From Dryas octopetala (Eukaryota; Streptophyta; Magnoliopsida; Rosales; Rosaceae), in contig OY992840.1 of assembly GCA_963921425.1 (NCBI GenBank), positions 19,632,621-19,696,620 on the forward strand: a DNA stretch of 64,000 bases, in the 5' to 3' direction. The stretch's first letter is position 1, and each line of letters starts with the position of its first letter. Shown here in pieces: positions 39,629 through 51,327 of the stretch. Below the pieces are notes generated by a model. It saw nothing but the letters and a program-made list of their open reading frames with translations. It made no database searches and was not told where the DNA came from. The position numbers were made by a program, and so were the translations under genes.

Positions 39629-40100
39629 ATGGCTGGGACAGCAAAGAAACAACCATTTTTCAAGCTCCTGGTTGATGACTTCTCTCAAGATCTGGTAACA
39701 TATCCTAACCTCTTTTTTGTTTTTTCAAGATCAAGTTGTACAGTCATGAATGCACAATGGTTTTTTTTATTTGCTTGGTTTTATGCATATTCATGGATCA
39801 AAATTTCTTATAAGCTATTGAACTTTGTAGCGTATACCTCCTCCATTTGTCAAGAGATTCATCAGACGACGACTTTGCAAATGTGCTCTTCGAAGCTCTA
39901 GTGGAAAATCTTGGTCTGTGAAAGTGGAAGAGAGAGACAATGACTTGTTCTTCCATAAGGGTTGGAAGAAATTTGTGAAGGATAATTTCTTAGAACATGG
40001 GGATTTTTTGATCTTTCGTTATGATGGTGCATCAAAGTTTGATGTCACAATTTATGACAAAACTTGTTGTGAGAAGGATATTGAAGAAGCCAAGAGGTAA
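39629..40100 (+). CDS. Short single-domain B3 (REM-type) DNA-binding protein
   Basis: Two exons, 39629-39694 and 39831-40100, give 111 residues. The sequence starts MAGTAKKQPFFKLLVDDFSQ and continues RIPPPFVKRFIRRRLCKCAL, then WSVKVEERDNDLFFHKGWKK, FLEHGDFLIFRYDG and FDVTIYD. This is a complete B3 fold of the REM family of plant transcription factors. Most REM proteins are longer and have two or more B3 domains. Here the frame stops just after the first. The terminal AAGAG/GTAATG is a good donor, but splicing to the nearest acceptor (near 40381) gives a stop after two more codons. Either a small REM protein or a truncated gene. Confidence 0.7.
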
Positions 40101-42402
40101 TGCTGTATAAAAAGAAACGCTGTTTTGCACTGATAACTTATGATGCTCACCTATGGTTGTTTTCTTTTATAAGTGCAACGTTGTTTTGTACATAACTTAT
40201 GTCACAATATTAAAAGAGACTTATGCAACGCTGTTTTGTAACTTATGGTTGTTTTCTTTTATCAGTGCTGGTGAAAAATGCTAGCTCTAGGCTGCGTTAG
40301 CAATTCTATAAATCATTTTGTTTCTTGGTAGAAAGAAGACTTTTAAATTAAGATCTATGTGTTGATATAAATTATAATGCAGGTTTTGAAGACCAATGCA
40401 AAAAATTGGATGTGTGTGCAAATTTGACTTGTAATACAAGGATTGTGCAAATAACAGCCCCTGCCTTGTAAATTACATAGGCTCTAGACCAGTCTGTAGA
40501 ACAAATTGTATAAGTAACATTTATGTTCAGTTGTTAACGCTCACAAAAGTTCAAATATGAGATAACAAACCTACTTCTCCAAACTTCCATCCGAAATAAT
40601 GAAACAAGAAGGCAACCATACTAACTGAAAATAGAGGGGGTACTCTGATCCTTAATGACACCCTAATTCCTCCATTATCTCTCTTGTGCCATCTTCATCT
40701 CTTTTCTCTAAGTTTATAACCCAAAACAAACTGAAACCGAAGGTTCATCAGACAAAAAAAAAAAAAAAAGGAAACCGGAAGGCTTTATAGAATGTCGTAT
40801 TTGACCTTATGAAGTCATTATCAGCGCAAACGACAGATTAACCAGTGGCACGGTGGCCACCGGCAGAGCCCAAGTTGATTTTAATGCTTTGTCCTCTCTA
40901 TAACACACTCATCATTCAAGTCTCACACAGTTGATTTGACGCTAGTCTCAGTAAAATCTCTCCTGCACACATTTGTGCGCGTAAATTTGTTGGGGGTTTG
41001 CTTTTGCTTCACTGCTTCAGCTTCGTTCAAGGAAGAGAGAGAGCATTATTCACACCTCTCAACTACTCATTGTCCTTCCCCTTCTTTCTAACCACATATT
41101 TGAAGAGATACAGAAAAAGAATAGTAATTTTAAAGAAGAAGAATATTTCTCCTTGTGGTAAAAGTGCTACTTGGAGTTGATGTAGGATGAAACCCAATTG
41201 AAAAGCAGCTCTGAACCACCCATCTTCTCATTGTATCTCAAATTCTGATACTCAGCTTTTCCACTGAGTCACTGGTACGCTACCTTTCTTAGCATCTTTT
41301 ACTCATTCTATATCTGTTTTAATTTTCTTCTTTTTCTTTCTCGAAGTACTTGTTTATGGACTATGGTCATCTATATTGTGTGTGTGTGTGTTTTCGTAAC
41401 CAATATATCAAATTTTGGATCTTTTCTATGAATAAAATCTGGATGTGCAAAGGAGGCTTCTGAGATTTTCAAGCTAGAAATGATAGATTTTTATGTGGGT
41501 TCTGGGATTTTTGTTGCTGTGAATGTGGAACTGAAGTTGGGTCTTTGATTGGCTTATGGGTCTATGTCAAATAGCTTTCCCATGTATGTTGTTTTTCTTA
41601 CCAATGGGTTGATCGTAAGCCGCTTCTGTTTCCCTCCACTGTTAAATAAATATGCTTGAAAATGGCATTTAGATTTGGTTATTTATTTGTTTTCAGCTTT
41701 GTACTTACGAACCAGTGCTGAATGTAACCACTCTTGGATAAAGTCTCTTATTAATCGTGTTTATTACTCTCTTTTTGTTTACTGAACGGCACATTCATTC
41801 CAGAGGCGAAAAAATGATGCTTGTTAAAGTAAATTCTCCTAGATAATTTGAATATGCATTGTTTGTGTGCGACTGTGCAGAAGCATAAATGTATGCCAAC
41901 GGAGTTAATTTCTTTTGCTTGTTACTGTTTTCCCTGTATGCAAAGACTTTGAGTTGGTTTGCTTCAATGTGCTGGCTGTCTGGTTTGGAAAGATTAGCAA
42001 AGCAAAGAAACGATTTTAAATCTCACAATTTAGCTGACCAGATAGGAACCAATATCCAAAAATGAACCTTTTATAAGCATAATTTGGCAGAGTTAATTGG
42101 TGAAAAAATTTCATTGTGGGCAACCCATAACAAATTCCAGACTTGATACCCCTTGCCATTTTCAGTACTAGACAGAATTAGATTGGATCGTGCAGGATAT
42201 TGTTTTCTTAAACCTGTGTATTACTGAGTTTTTGAAGGAGAAATGTTGGATATATTGATAAATAGAATTTGTGTCATCTGGGTTACTTTACATTGTTTCA
42301 TGGTTATTTGCTTATCGTTCTTACTCCCTTTTTACAGATTGGCTTACCACTTGTTAGTTTCTACTGCTAATTGGAAGAGTTGTATAAATTTTAATAGTAA
42401 CA
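40101..42402. other. Intergenic plus 5' UTR and UTR intron of the next gene
   Basis: The first part is AT-rich intergenic DNA. A probable leader ends at 41274, with a UTR intron at 41275-42337 (donor gtacgc, acceptor tttacag) before the start codon at 42403. No other gene supported. Confidence 0.45.
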
Positions 42403-43797
42403 ATGTTGAAGCAATCACTCAGCCGAAACCAGAGGTCAAAAGGCTTCAAGGTAAAGCATGCTCTTCAGATATTTGTGTTGCTTGCCATTTGCATCTGGTT
42501 GCTTTACCAACTCAAGCACTACGATGACAAGAAAGCATATGAAGAGAGCTCTGCAAAGATATCGGGGAAGGTGCAGATTGGGCATGAAATAATAGAACTT
42601 GGGAGGAGGGGCCTCCATCCTCGAGTAGAGGAAACATCCTTGCGTATTGGAAGGCATAGGGAAAAAGAAGAAGAATCTGAAGAAGATGTAGATGAGAGTA
42701 AAGCTGAAGAAAGTGAGGAGGAAGGAAGAGGTGGCGGAGATGATGAAGTAGATGGGCATGATCAAGAGAGAGCCGAGGAAGAATCTGAGGGGGTAGAGGA
42801 TTTAATTGATGAAGAAGATACAGAAAGGGACGAGGGAAGTGAAGACAAGGAAAATGATTCGGAGAATCTCAGCTTGTTAGATGATCAAGCCCAAAATGAA
42901 GATAGAAGGAATACCCAAGAGGTCAGAGAAGAACATTACAAGGGTGATGATGCATCCAGTGCTGTGAAGCAGAACACCCAAACTATAAGCAGCGAACTTG
43001 AAATTGGAAGCTTGAGAAGAGTGAAGGAAGAAGAGGTAGAGAGTGCAGAAAATATTGAAGTAGAGAAAGAGAACAAAACCAATGGTTTACTAGATTTTAA
43101 AGTTGACATAAATGATGCAAAGCCTAAATTTGGTGGTGGCATGACAGCTAAAAATGCTGTGTATGGTGCACAAAGAGGTAATCAGTTTGGTTCATCCAAT
43201 TTAGATGTTCAAATATATGCAAACTCATCAAACAAGACGACTGAACAACCAAATATGAATAACGATTCAACAGCAGTGATGGCTGAAATCTCTGATTCAC
43301 TTAATGGAACAGAGATATTACCGAAGTTATACCATGATGCAAGTCTAACTTCTGGCCAAAGGTACTTGGAAGCTTTTCCGAGGAAGCAGAATGAAAACCC
43401 CAAATCCATGGATATGCAATCAGGTTCCAGAACAACTTTGTCTGAGACTAATAACTTAGATACAGCCAAGCGAGAACTGACAGTATCTACTGGTTCTGAA
43501 ACTGAAAATGTTGTACCAGAAGCACTTGCAAAGCTTGAGAAAAATTATGCTTCTACAAACACCAATGAGAATGATGGTGCAGTTTCTAATGGGAATTTTA
43601 ATGCTTTTGGTAGGTTAGAGAATGTAGAAGAAAGTTCTATGACATTGAGAACCAATCAAAATGTGGATTTTGTACAAAATGAATCTGGTTCTTTGGATTC
43701 TTCATTCTATCAAGGAGATAGAGATGATCAGCCAATCCTGGAGACTTTAACCACAATCGTTGGACCTGGAACAAACATCGAAAGTGCAGCTGAGTGA
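42403..43797 (+). CDS. Acidic type II membrane protein, uncharacterised plant family
   Basis: 464 codons in one exon. The N-terminus is basic (MLKQSLSRNQRSKGFKVKHA), followed by one membrane segment at about residues 20-38 (LQIFVLLAICIWLLYQL). This positive-inside arrangement predicts a type II signal anchor with the large C-terminal part in the secretory lumen. The block KVQIGHEIIELGRRGLHPRV follows the anchor. Residues about 85-165 are very rich in Glu/Asp, and the rest is Asn/Ser-rich with several N-x-S/T sites. Similar plant proteins are often labelled dentin-sialophosphoprotein-like only because of composition. I do not recognise a catalytic domain and give no function. Confidence 0.8.
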   Translation: MLKQSLSRNQRSKGFKVKHALQIFVLLAICIWLLYQLKHYDDKKAYEESSAKISGKVQIGHEIIELGRRGLHPRVEETSLRIGRHREKEEESEEDVDESKAEESEEEGRGGGDDEVDGHDQERAEEESEGVEDLIDEEDTERDEGSEDKENDSENLSLLDDQAQNEDRRNTQEVREEHYKGDDASSAVKQNTQTISSELEIGSLRRVKEEEVESAENIEVEKENKTNGLLDFKVDINDAKPKFGGGMTAKNAVYGAQRGNQFGSSNLDVQIYANSSNKTTEQPNMNNDSTAVMAEISDSLNGTEILPKLYHDASLTSGQRYLEAFPRKQNENPKSMDMQSGSRTTLSETNNLDTAKRELTVSTGSETENVVPEALAKLEKNYASTNTNENDGAVSNGNFNAFGRLENVEESSMTLRTNQNVDFVQNESGSLDSSFYQGDRDDQPILETLTTIVGPGTNIESAAE

Positions 43798-44358
43798 TGG
43801 TTTCTGGTGGACATGTTGGGTCTCTCCTTGATGTTCCTTTTCCATAGCATACATGATGGTAAGGTAGCTGAGCAAACTGTATATATGTCTTTCACTGATG
43901 CGTTGATGAAATGATGATATAAATTGGCCATGGCATTAATTTTGAGCAAATTAAAATTTTTTAATATGTACTTCAAGTGAAATGTATCCAATAATTTGTG
44001 AAGTATCAATTTGATACTCATTTTTATTAGAATAAGGTGGGCACTGCAAGTTTTTGGGGTCAGATTATTGATCTCTGCTGGGAGGGGATGTAGTCTAGTA
44101 TTTCTGTAGAAAAGACTTGTACCTCTGTCTTCCACTGAATGATGGAAATTGAATGTTATATTTTCCTTCCAGAGGCTGATGTGGGACAGACATTAGCCTT
44201 AATATCTTAAGTAGGACAGTGAACCTCTGGTTGGTGTTTGTAGAATCTTGTTACTTATTTTAGAATGAGATAACAGAACTACCCCATGGGCCTTACTGCT
44301 ATATAAAGGAACAAAATTCCCAAGATCAAGTATGCACTATCACTGCAATACCCATGTA

Positions 44359-44361
<3 letters not shown>

Positions 44362-44393
<32 letters not shown>
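44362..44393. repeat. (GT)n microsatellite
   Basis: About 32 bp of GT dinucleotides in intergenic DNA. Confidence 0.95.
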
Positions 44394-44395
<2 letters not shown>

Positions 44396-44450
44396 TATTT
44401 ACCAAGGTTGGGTTTATCATGGCAGTTGGGGTTCATAGCTATTGTCCATA

Positions 44451-44573
44451 GGTTTTGAACCACATGATCTGGAGCTTCTTGACCAATTTGCACAACAGGC
44501 AAATCATGCCAGCCCCTTGCTAAAAGAAGCTCAAGATTTAACCAGAATGACCAAGGCCTCCTTCATATTGTAA
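44451..44573 (+). pseudogene. Exon-like remnant, 40 codons to a stop
   Basis: After an acceptor-like ccatag at 44446-44451 the frame reads GFEPHDLELLDQFAQQANHA and then SPLLKEAQDLTRMTKASFIL before TAA at 44571. Codon use and the amphipathic helical composition look like real protein, unlike the AT-rich surroundings. No start codon or matching upstream exon is seen in this frame. It may be the last exon of a lost gene. Family not identified. Confidence 0.3.
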
Positions 44574-45696
44574 GCTAGTCTACCAGCTTCCTGTGCTACT
44601 TCAACTTGGTTGTATTGTATCTTCCTTTGGAAAGATATTTGTGGGTTTTTGAAGAGTTAAATTATTGCTATCTACAATGAAACACCAGTTAACTATTATG
44701 ATTCCCAGTCCAACACATTAAGACTGCATTGATGTATGAAAAAGTAACAAGAAACAAAAACCAAGGAACTTCAACCCAAATGAAACTGATCAGAAAGGGA
44801 TGAGAGAACAGACACACTTTGAACCTATGTGGACACAAGTCAAACAGTAGGAATAAAAATTTGCATAACATCCAATCTATATAGCACTTTTTTCTTCCTT
44901 GGTTCCATTATGAAAGAAGAATGGACAAAATTTTTGGAAAGCTTTGTAAAATGACAAATTTTATAGAAGCGTTTACAATTTTGATCCATAATTTCAAAAG
45001 CTAACAATTTTAATTATTTGTGAGGGTTTGTAACTTGAGTGATCGAAAGCATTTACCTCTATACTTAAGGTCAAAGTTCAAATTCTTCCTCCCTTTTGAC
45101 CTTCCTTGTAATACAAAAAAATAATTTAATTATTTTAGCCTACAAAAAAACGAAAATATCAAAAGAGTCGAGAATATTGAGGTTATAATTTGAAGAGATT
45201 TAGTATATATAAAAAATTTAGAGTCCTGAATATCAAGTAAATATAAGAGTATCCTAAAAGGTGTGCATATATTTATATGAAAAATAATTTGATAAAAAAA
45301 ATCAAATAGTGAAATTTGTTAATTTGGGAACAAATGTCAAATTAGTAATAGAAAGGGCTCATTAAACTTGATCATTTTATAAAGCTTGTCGAAATTTTGT
45401 AGCTTTGATACACAACCCCAGATAGGGCGGTGAAACAGCACCCTGTCTCCAGGTCCGTGAGAAAAGTCCATACTCCCATTGTGGTTGATGTGGGTACAGT
45501 TTTGAAGCCCGTGCTGGATCCACTAAACATGTAGTCAAAGTGGAGTATGTTCCAAAAATAGATTGCTTCACAATCCACATTCATGGAACAATATCAAGTT
45601 TAACTTGACCTATTTTTTGATTCTTTAATGAGCCCATTCATGGCACGCAGTCACCACACAACCCACACCAGACACCACCAAGTACCAAACCCTATT

Positions 45697-46456
45697 TGTT
45701 CTAACACCACGCCTACCATTATTTAAAACCATTTATTGTTTTATTATTTGTTGCCATTTTTCCAAATAGATCTCACACTCTACATCACATATTTTATCCA
45801 AATCTGGAAGTCTCAGCTTAAGAGCCTAACCTAAGAGTAAGTACCCCCAATAAATATTTAATTTATTAATGATGGCTGCCAGCTGCAAAACTCATTAACA
45901 AATGTAACTCATGATTCTTCTGCGCCCAATAATAATATTAAGCTCCTTAATCCTCCCAAGTCCCAATCCATTTTGAAAACCATTATAGATTTGGATCTAA
46001 AAGGCATTAGGCCTTGTTTAGGCTTCGTTTGATGCATAAGATAATATTGAATAGAATAAATAACTAAATTCATGTATGTTCTAACACCACGCCTACCATT
46101 ATTTAAAACCATTTATTGTTTTATTATTTGTTGCCATTTTTCCAAATAGATCTCACACTCTACATCACATATTTTATCCAAATCTGGAAGTCTCAGCTTA
46201 AGAGCCTAACCTAAGAGTAAGTACCCCCAATAAATATTTAATTTATTAATGATGGCTGCCAGCTGCAAAACTCATTAACAAATGTAACTCATGATTCTTC
46301 TGCGCCCAATAATAATATTAAGCTCCTTAATCCTCCCAAGTCCCAATCCATTTTGAAAACCATTATAGATTTGGATCTAAAAGGCATTAGGCCTTGTTTA
46401 GGCTTCGTTTGATGCATAAGATAATATTGAATAGAATAAATAACTAAATTCATGTA
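45697..46456. repeat. Perfect 380-bp tandem duplication
   Basis: Copy 1 runs 45697-46076 and copy 2 46077-46456. Line-by-line reading finds no difference between them. The junction shows a TGTT overlap. The unit contains the tail of a GGCCTTGTTTAGGCTTCG sequence that looks like a MITE end. It carries no gene. Confidence 0.9.
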
Positions 46457-48145
46457 TATTCAAATAAGAACATGAAAAGTATTTTTTAACTCGAAGGAAT
46501 AAGATGGAAATAAAATAAATTATTTACAAGGATAAACTTATCCCACTAATCCCACTACATACAAACCAAATCAATTGATAATGTATAAAAAGGTTCCTTA
46601 TAGTTACTATGCAAAATTATAATTTTTTAATGTGAAACATGTTTGGCCTAATACGTGAATGAACATATGATGATATTGTAAAAGAAATTGAAATATCAAT
46701 CTTAAAACCAATTAGCAATGTGTGAAGAGACACAACTTTTTTTAAGTCACTATTAAATATTATAATTTTTTAATATAAAAAAATACTTTACATTTTGACG
46801 CGTAATCTTTCAAATAATATTCCAAAAAATTTTGATTAGTATTCAAGGTGGTTCAAACATTACTCGAAAGACTTTGAACACTACTCAATGGTTGTGTTTT
46901 TATGATTAGCAAAAGAGACTAAATATTTTGAATATAAACAAAGATGAGCTAGTTTTTAAAAGCACCAACCAAAATAATATGACAAGAAGAGAAGCCTCCT
47001 TCATTAAAAGCGCATTACAGCTATCATCCACATATCCAACACTCCATCCTTAAAGCATTACTTACTTGCACCAACAAATTAATAATTTATTCCTCTTCAA
47101 CTCCAATCAAGCATAACGTGCACGCCCTTCCCTTCCCCAATCCTCAACATTCAACAACCTCCCTCCCACCTTTTCAATTGCTTCTTTCCATACATTCAAA
47201 TATACCATACAGAAACACATAAAGGACAACATTACTAATTATTTAATATGTTATTTTATAGTATGTTATAACTCTCACATTTAACTAAATTCTCACTTGA
47301 CTATTGAGATTAGTTTCATAGATGTGACATACCCCACATCGGCTAATATCGAAAATTTTCCTAGAATACCCTCAATAGACAAATAAAATGCAAATTATCT
47401 TGTAATTATTGGGTAGTCCAATTAGCCCTACAATTATCCATTTTACACTCAAGTTCAATCTCCTTCCCCCCAACTAAAAAAAATTGCTAATTATCTTTTT
47501 TCAATTGTCTGTATGTTTAATAACAATTACATAATGATTACTAATTTAATTACTTTATACAAATATAAACTTTAAAGGTGACCTAAAATAATCGATTTCA
47601 ATAATAAAATTACAATGAAAAATAAAAATAATGAGCTAAAGTCGAAGATAAATTAGAGACTGTAACTATCATTCCTCATTTAAATCCTACATTATGCAAA
47701 ACTGCAAACGCATAGAAAGAAGTAATACAAAATTAGTTCAAGGACCTCAGCTGCCAACAATTTGCAGACAATAAAATTACAGCTCATCTATACTTACAAT
47801 TTAATCAATATAAAAGGCAGAATAAAAGATTTTTGAAGTCAGCCACTACAATATCCCAAAAAAGAAGAAAAATACAATTAAGTTTAAACAAACCCTTCAC
47901 TTCTAAAAAATAAAAGGGAAAATTAAACACAAGCTACACAAGTAAAAACAAAGCGTGCCCTGTCTAATTTTTCTCTCACTGTACACACTACACAGTCTCT
48001 CAGTCTGTTTGTTAGTGGTAAAAAAACACCTAAAAACTAACGGATTTCAAAAATCCAATCCACCAATGACCAAACCCAACTCACAGAAACATTAAAAAAC
48101 GACCTTCCAAAATCACCAAAACGACGACGTAACGCAGCACCCGAG
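46457..48145. other. Intergenic, 3' flank of DUF1005 gene
   Basis: AT-rich. A stretch near 46707-46740 (aaaccaattagcaatgtg) resembles the TRIM LTR found at 5.1-5.9 kb and may be a decayed fragment. No gene supported. Confidence 0.4.
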
Positions 48146-49780
48146 TCAGCCAAGCAGGTCCGAGTGGTGACACAGCTCTTTCCTAAGCCGCTGAGAGAAA
48201 AGCCTGCAAGCATCCATGCTAAGATCAACGGCGGCGGCTAACGCCACGAAAGCCGCCGCGTCCTCCGTGCAAGTCACGTGCTGCACGCTCACCTCCACCG
48301 TAGGCTTGCTGCACTTGCCCTCACCTTCCACGCGCGCCGACATCACGAACCCTCTGTATACGCAATACGGCCACAACCCGAACCCGAAGTCCCCGCTGCC
48401 TCTCGGACTGCAAGCGGGCGAGTTCGCCGTTCCCGGAGTCCCGACCCGGTTGCTGGAGCCCGAGTTCGACCCAAGGTCCAAAACGAACTTCCCGCCCTTG
48501 TTTAAGCTCAGAGTCGACTCGGCGAGGACAATGCCGGCGCCGTTTGTGTCGGGGATAAGCTCGAACCGGTAGCCGAGTCCGTCGGAGCCGCCGCGCTCGC
48601 GCCAGGCCTCGAGGCGGCCCCAGGGCTTCCAGGTACCGTCGCCGGGTCGGAGGATGAGCCAGGAACCTGGGTTGGACCGGCTGACCCGGTCCGCACCGGG
48701 AGAGGCCACGAAAGGAGTGACCATGGAGGCGGCGGCTACGGGTGAACCGGAGAGGTCGTGGACCGTGACGGACCAGCCCTTGCGTTCCTTCCCTGGTCGC
48801 TCTCGCTCCGAACCGAAGGAGCTGAGCCAGCTTCTCGAGCTGTGAGAGTCGGACTGCAAGGACCTGGTGAAGAGGGGCAAATGGGAATACAAAAATTAAT
48901 TTGAAACACTTGTGGAATTATAAATGGGTTTAGAATCAGAGTGTTATTGTGACCTATACTCCTCAAATTACAGTATCAAACTTTCCCAAGAACATTAAGA
49001 TTCACAGACACGAATGAAACACAGAGAATCTTTTTTTCCTTCAAAAAAGAATTAATTAAATTCATACTAAAATCCTAAAAAAATATTAAAGAAAATTTAG
49101 AAAAGGAAAAGCAACCTGGATCTTTGGGTCCGGTCGCTGGTGTTTCTGAAACTGAACTTGCAGGTGAAGACGGGCTGTCGAATATTCCCTTGGATCTGAA
49201 ACACTTGCGGGCTACACTCGGGCTCGCCGTCGAACTGGAAGACAAATCTCGGGTCGGGTTCCGCCTTGACATTCAAATGGAACTGGGTCTGGGCCGAGGA
49301 GGAGGAACCCTTGATGGGCCCGCCTTTGCCGACGGAGACCCAGCCATTGTGGAAGACAGTGGGCTTGGCCTCGGTTCCTGCCAGATCCAGAGGCACCGAG
49401 ACGCGGCCCAGGAGCCTGCCGGAGTTGACGCCGCAGGTGGTGCCTCTGCGGCCGGTGTAGATGGAGATTTTGAGGGAGAGTTTGGAGGCGAAGATGGACT
49501 TGGAGGCGAGGCGGTCCAGATCGGACTTGCTGAGGTGGAAGGTGGCGGCTACGGAGTGATGAGAGTGAGCGGCGTTGTTGTCGAGGGTTTGGGTGGCGTC
49601 GGGAGGGAGGCACGGAACGACGGCGGTTTGGAGTGGGAGGTGGTTGATGTTGTTAAGCTTGATCTTGCAGAAGCAAGGAGATGAAGATGGGTGGACGACG
49701 GAGCGCGCTGGTTTGGAAGCGACGGGGATCTTGAGGGCCAGATTGCCCACTGTGACTCGCACAAATGGGCATGGATCCAT
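48146..49780 (-). CDS. DUF1005 family protein
   Basis: Two exons, 49780-49116 and 48863-48146, join in frame to 460 residues. I chose the start MDPCPFVRVTVGNLALKIPV rather than the upstream Met at 49831 because this is the normal family beginning. Other family blocks are CFCKIKLNNINHLPLQTAVV, STFHLSKSDLDRL-like sequence, FQFDGEPECSPQVFQIQGNI, KERKGWSVTVHDLSGSPVAA and SRSNPGSWLILRPGDGTWKP. The C-terminus is VDLSMDACRLFSQRLRKEL. Family members are plant-specific and of unknown biochemical function. The coding DNA is much richer in GC than its flanks. Confidence 0.92.
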
Positions 49781-50243
49781 TTTCAGCAGAGCGAGGTTAA
49801 ATGACAATGCGTTTTCCAACTGCTCACTCACCCAACACTGCCTGCATCTTCTTCTTCTTCTCCTTCTTTCAAATTGGTAATGGTTAATACTTAATGGTTT
49901 GGTTGCTTGCTTTTTCTTTCTTTCTGAAACTGGAATTGAAAGTGTAGAAGACTAGAACCCAGAGGAGACTCATTTTTAATTATGAAAAATTGAGGGGGTT
50001 GGGGTACAGCTGGGTACAGGCTGGCGCGAGTGACAGTCGGACCGAAGTTGACGCCATTTTGAGGTATGCGTATGGATTATGGATTATGGATTATGCATTA
50101 TGGTAAGTACCGTGGACCCTCACTCACTCACTCTCTCACCTCATGCTGAGGCGTGAGTCCTTACCAACTCTCTAATCACTGGGTCCACTTTTCAATTTTT
50201 TTCAATTTTTGTATTTACTGAAATAACGGGTTTGCCCTTGGCC
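49781..50243. other. 5' flank of the DUF1005 gene
   Basis: Probable leader and promoter of the minus-strand DUF1005 gene. It has a CT/TTC-rich stretch near 49845-49870 and a short ggattat repeat near 50075. No gene. Confidence 0.45.
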
Positions 50244-50420
50244 TTTTGCGAGAGACTCTTCCATGGAACGTGCTCCAATGGAGTATCTCTCACATGAGGT
50301 GGGATCCACAACTAACTTTTGCGAGAGACTCATGGGACATGCCTCAATGGGCATCTTTCACATGAGGTGGGATCCACAACCAACCTTTGCGAGAGACTCA
50401 TTGGGGCATGCCCCACGGAA
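50244..50420. repeat. Tandem repeat of about 70 bp, 2.5 copies
   Basis: The unit starts tttgcgagagactc at about 50245, 50318 and 50387 and includes catgaggtgggatccacaac. Periods are about 73 and 69 bp, with diverged copies. It abuts the Harbinger-like element that begins at 50427. Confidence 0.8.
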
Positions 50421-50423
50421 GAT

Positions 50424-51327
50424 TTAGGGCCAGTTTAGTATTGTTGTGAGAAAAAAATAGTTGTAAAGTAAAACAGCTGTGAAGTAAAGTCAGCTGTAAA
50501 GTAAAGCAGTTGAGTGTTTGGTAAACTATGTTTTCAAAAGCAGTAGTGCTACATATACCACATTTTTATACCATAATTTCATACCACCTTATGTGGCAAC
50601 TTACATGACATTCATACATTGGATACTAAAAAATAAAAATAAAAACCCAAAAAGGAAAAGAAAAACTTTGTCCAATAAAGTAATGACACGTCAGATGGTA
50701 TAAAAATGTGGTATAAGAATGTGGTAAGTATAGCATTATTCTTTCAAAAGTGTTGTGAGTACAAAAAACAGTATCAAAGTGTTTGGTAAATGTTAATATA
50801 AAAATGTTGTGACTATGTATAATTACTAAAATAAATATGATGCTGAAAGTGCATTTCACTTATTTGTTTGGTAAAAATAATATGTTTTTTTACTTGTTTT
50901 TGAAATTTTTGACTACAAATTTTTATTAGCATTAATTTTTCTAAGAACAACATTATTAAATAAGTATGCATATTATTTTTTTAGGTATATTATAATTTTA
51001 ATCCCATAAATAAAATATCATAATTAATTATCACAATATAAATATAACTAATAATAGACATATTTTTTAATTTAAAATAAACAAATAAAAATCATAAAAA
51101 TCAATAAGGGTATTATGGGTAAAATAAAATATTCATTGTTGCTGTGAGTCACTGCAGTTTTCAAAAACACCTAAAAACCTGCTTTCTGTTTTTGTTGTGG
51201 GGAGTTGAGAATTGTGGAAAAAAATAGTTTTTTATTTTTTTATTAAACACCAAAACTACTGTAGGTGATTGAGAATTGTCATCCACAACAACTTTTGAAT
51301 TTCCACCGCAATCTCAAACGGGCCTTA
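50424..51327. mobile_element. PIF/Harbinger-like non-autonomous transposon with nested MITE
   Basis: The left end GGGCCAGTTTAGTATTGTTG and the reverse-complemented right end GGCCCGTTTGAGATTGCGG are imperfect terminal inverted repeats. They are flanked by TTA at 50424-50426 and 51325-51327, the 3-bp duplication typical of PIF/Harbinger. The body has no transposase. A 201-bp MITE sits inside it at 50541-50741, so that insertion came later. Confidence 0.7.
50532..50750. mobile_element. 201-bp Mutator-type MITE, copy 2 (nested)
   Basis: The body 50541-50741 is flanked by the perfect 9-bp duplication TTTCAAAAG at 50532-50540 and 50742-50750. It is the reverse complement of the MITE at 31257-31457, equal in length and highly similar throughout. 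It disrupts the Harbinger-like element at 50427-51324. Confidence 0.88.

Larger units (their letters stand above)
43798..45696. other. 3' flank and intergenic DNA with an exon-like remnant
   Basis: 3' UTR of the membrane protein, a GT microsatellite at 44362-44393, an exon-like open frame at 44451-44573 (listed separately), then AT-rich DNA. A 70-codon minus frame at 45372-45584 has no recognised domain. Confidence 0.45.

Noticed and set aside
45372-45584. 70-codon minus-strand frame with less AT-rich composition
   Set aside because: No domain recognised and no splice context; possibly a transposon relic.
48216-49684. Open frames on the plus strand across the DUF1005 gene (118, 186 codons)
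   Set aside because: Antisense shadows of a GC-rich coding region; the minus strand has a coherent two-exon protein.
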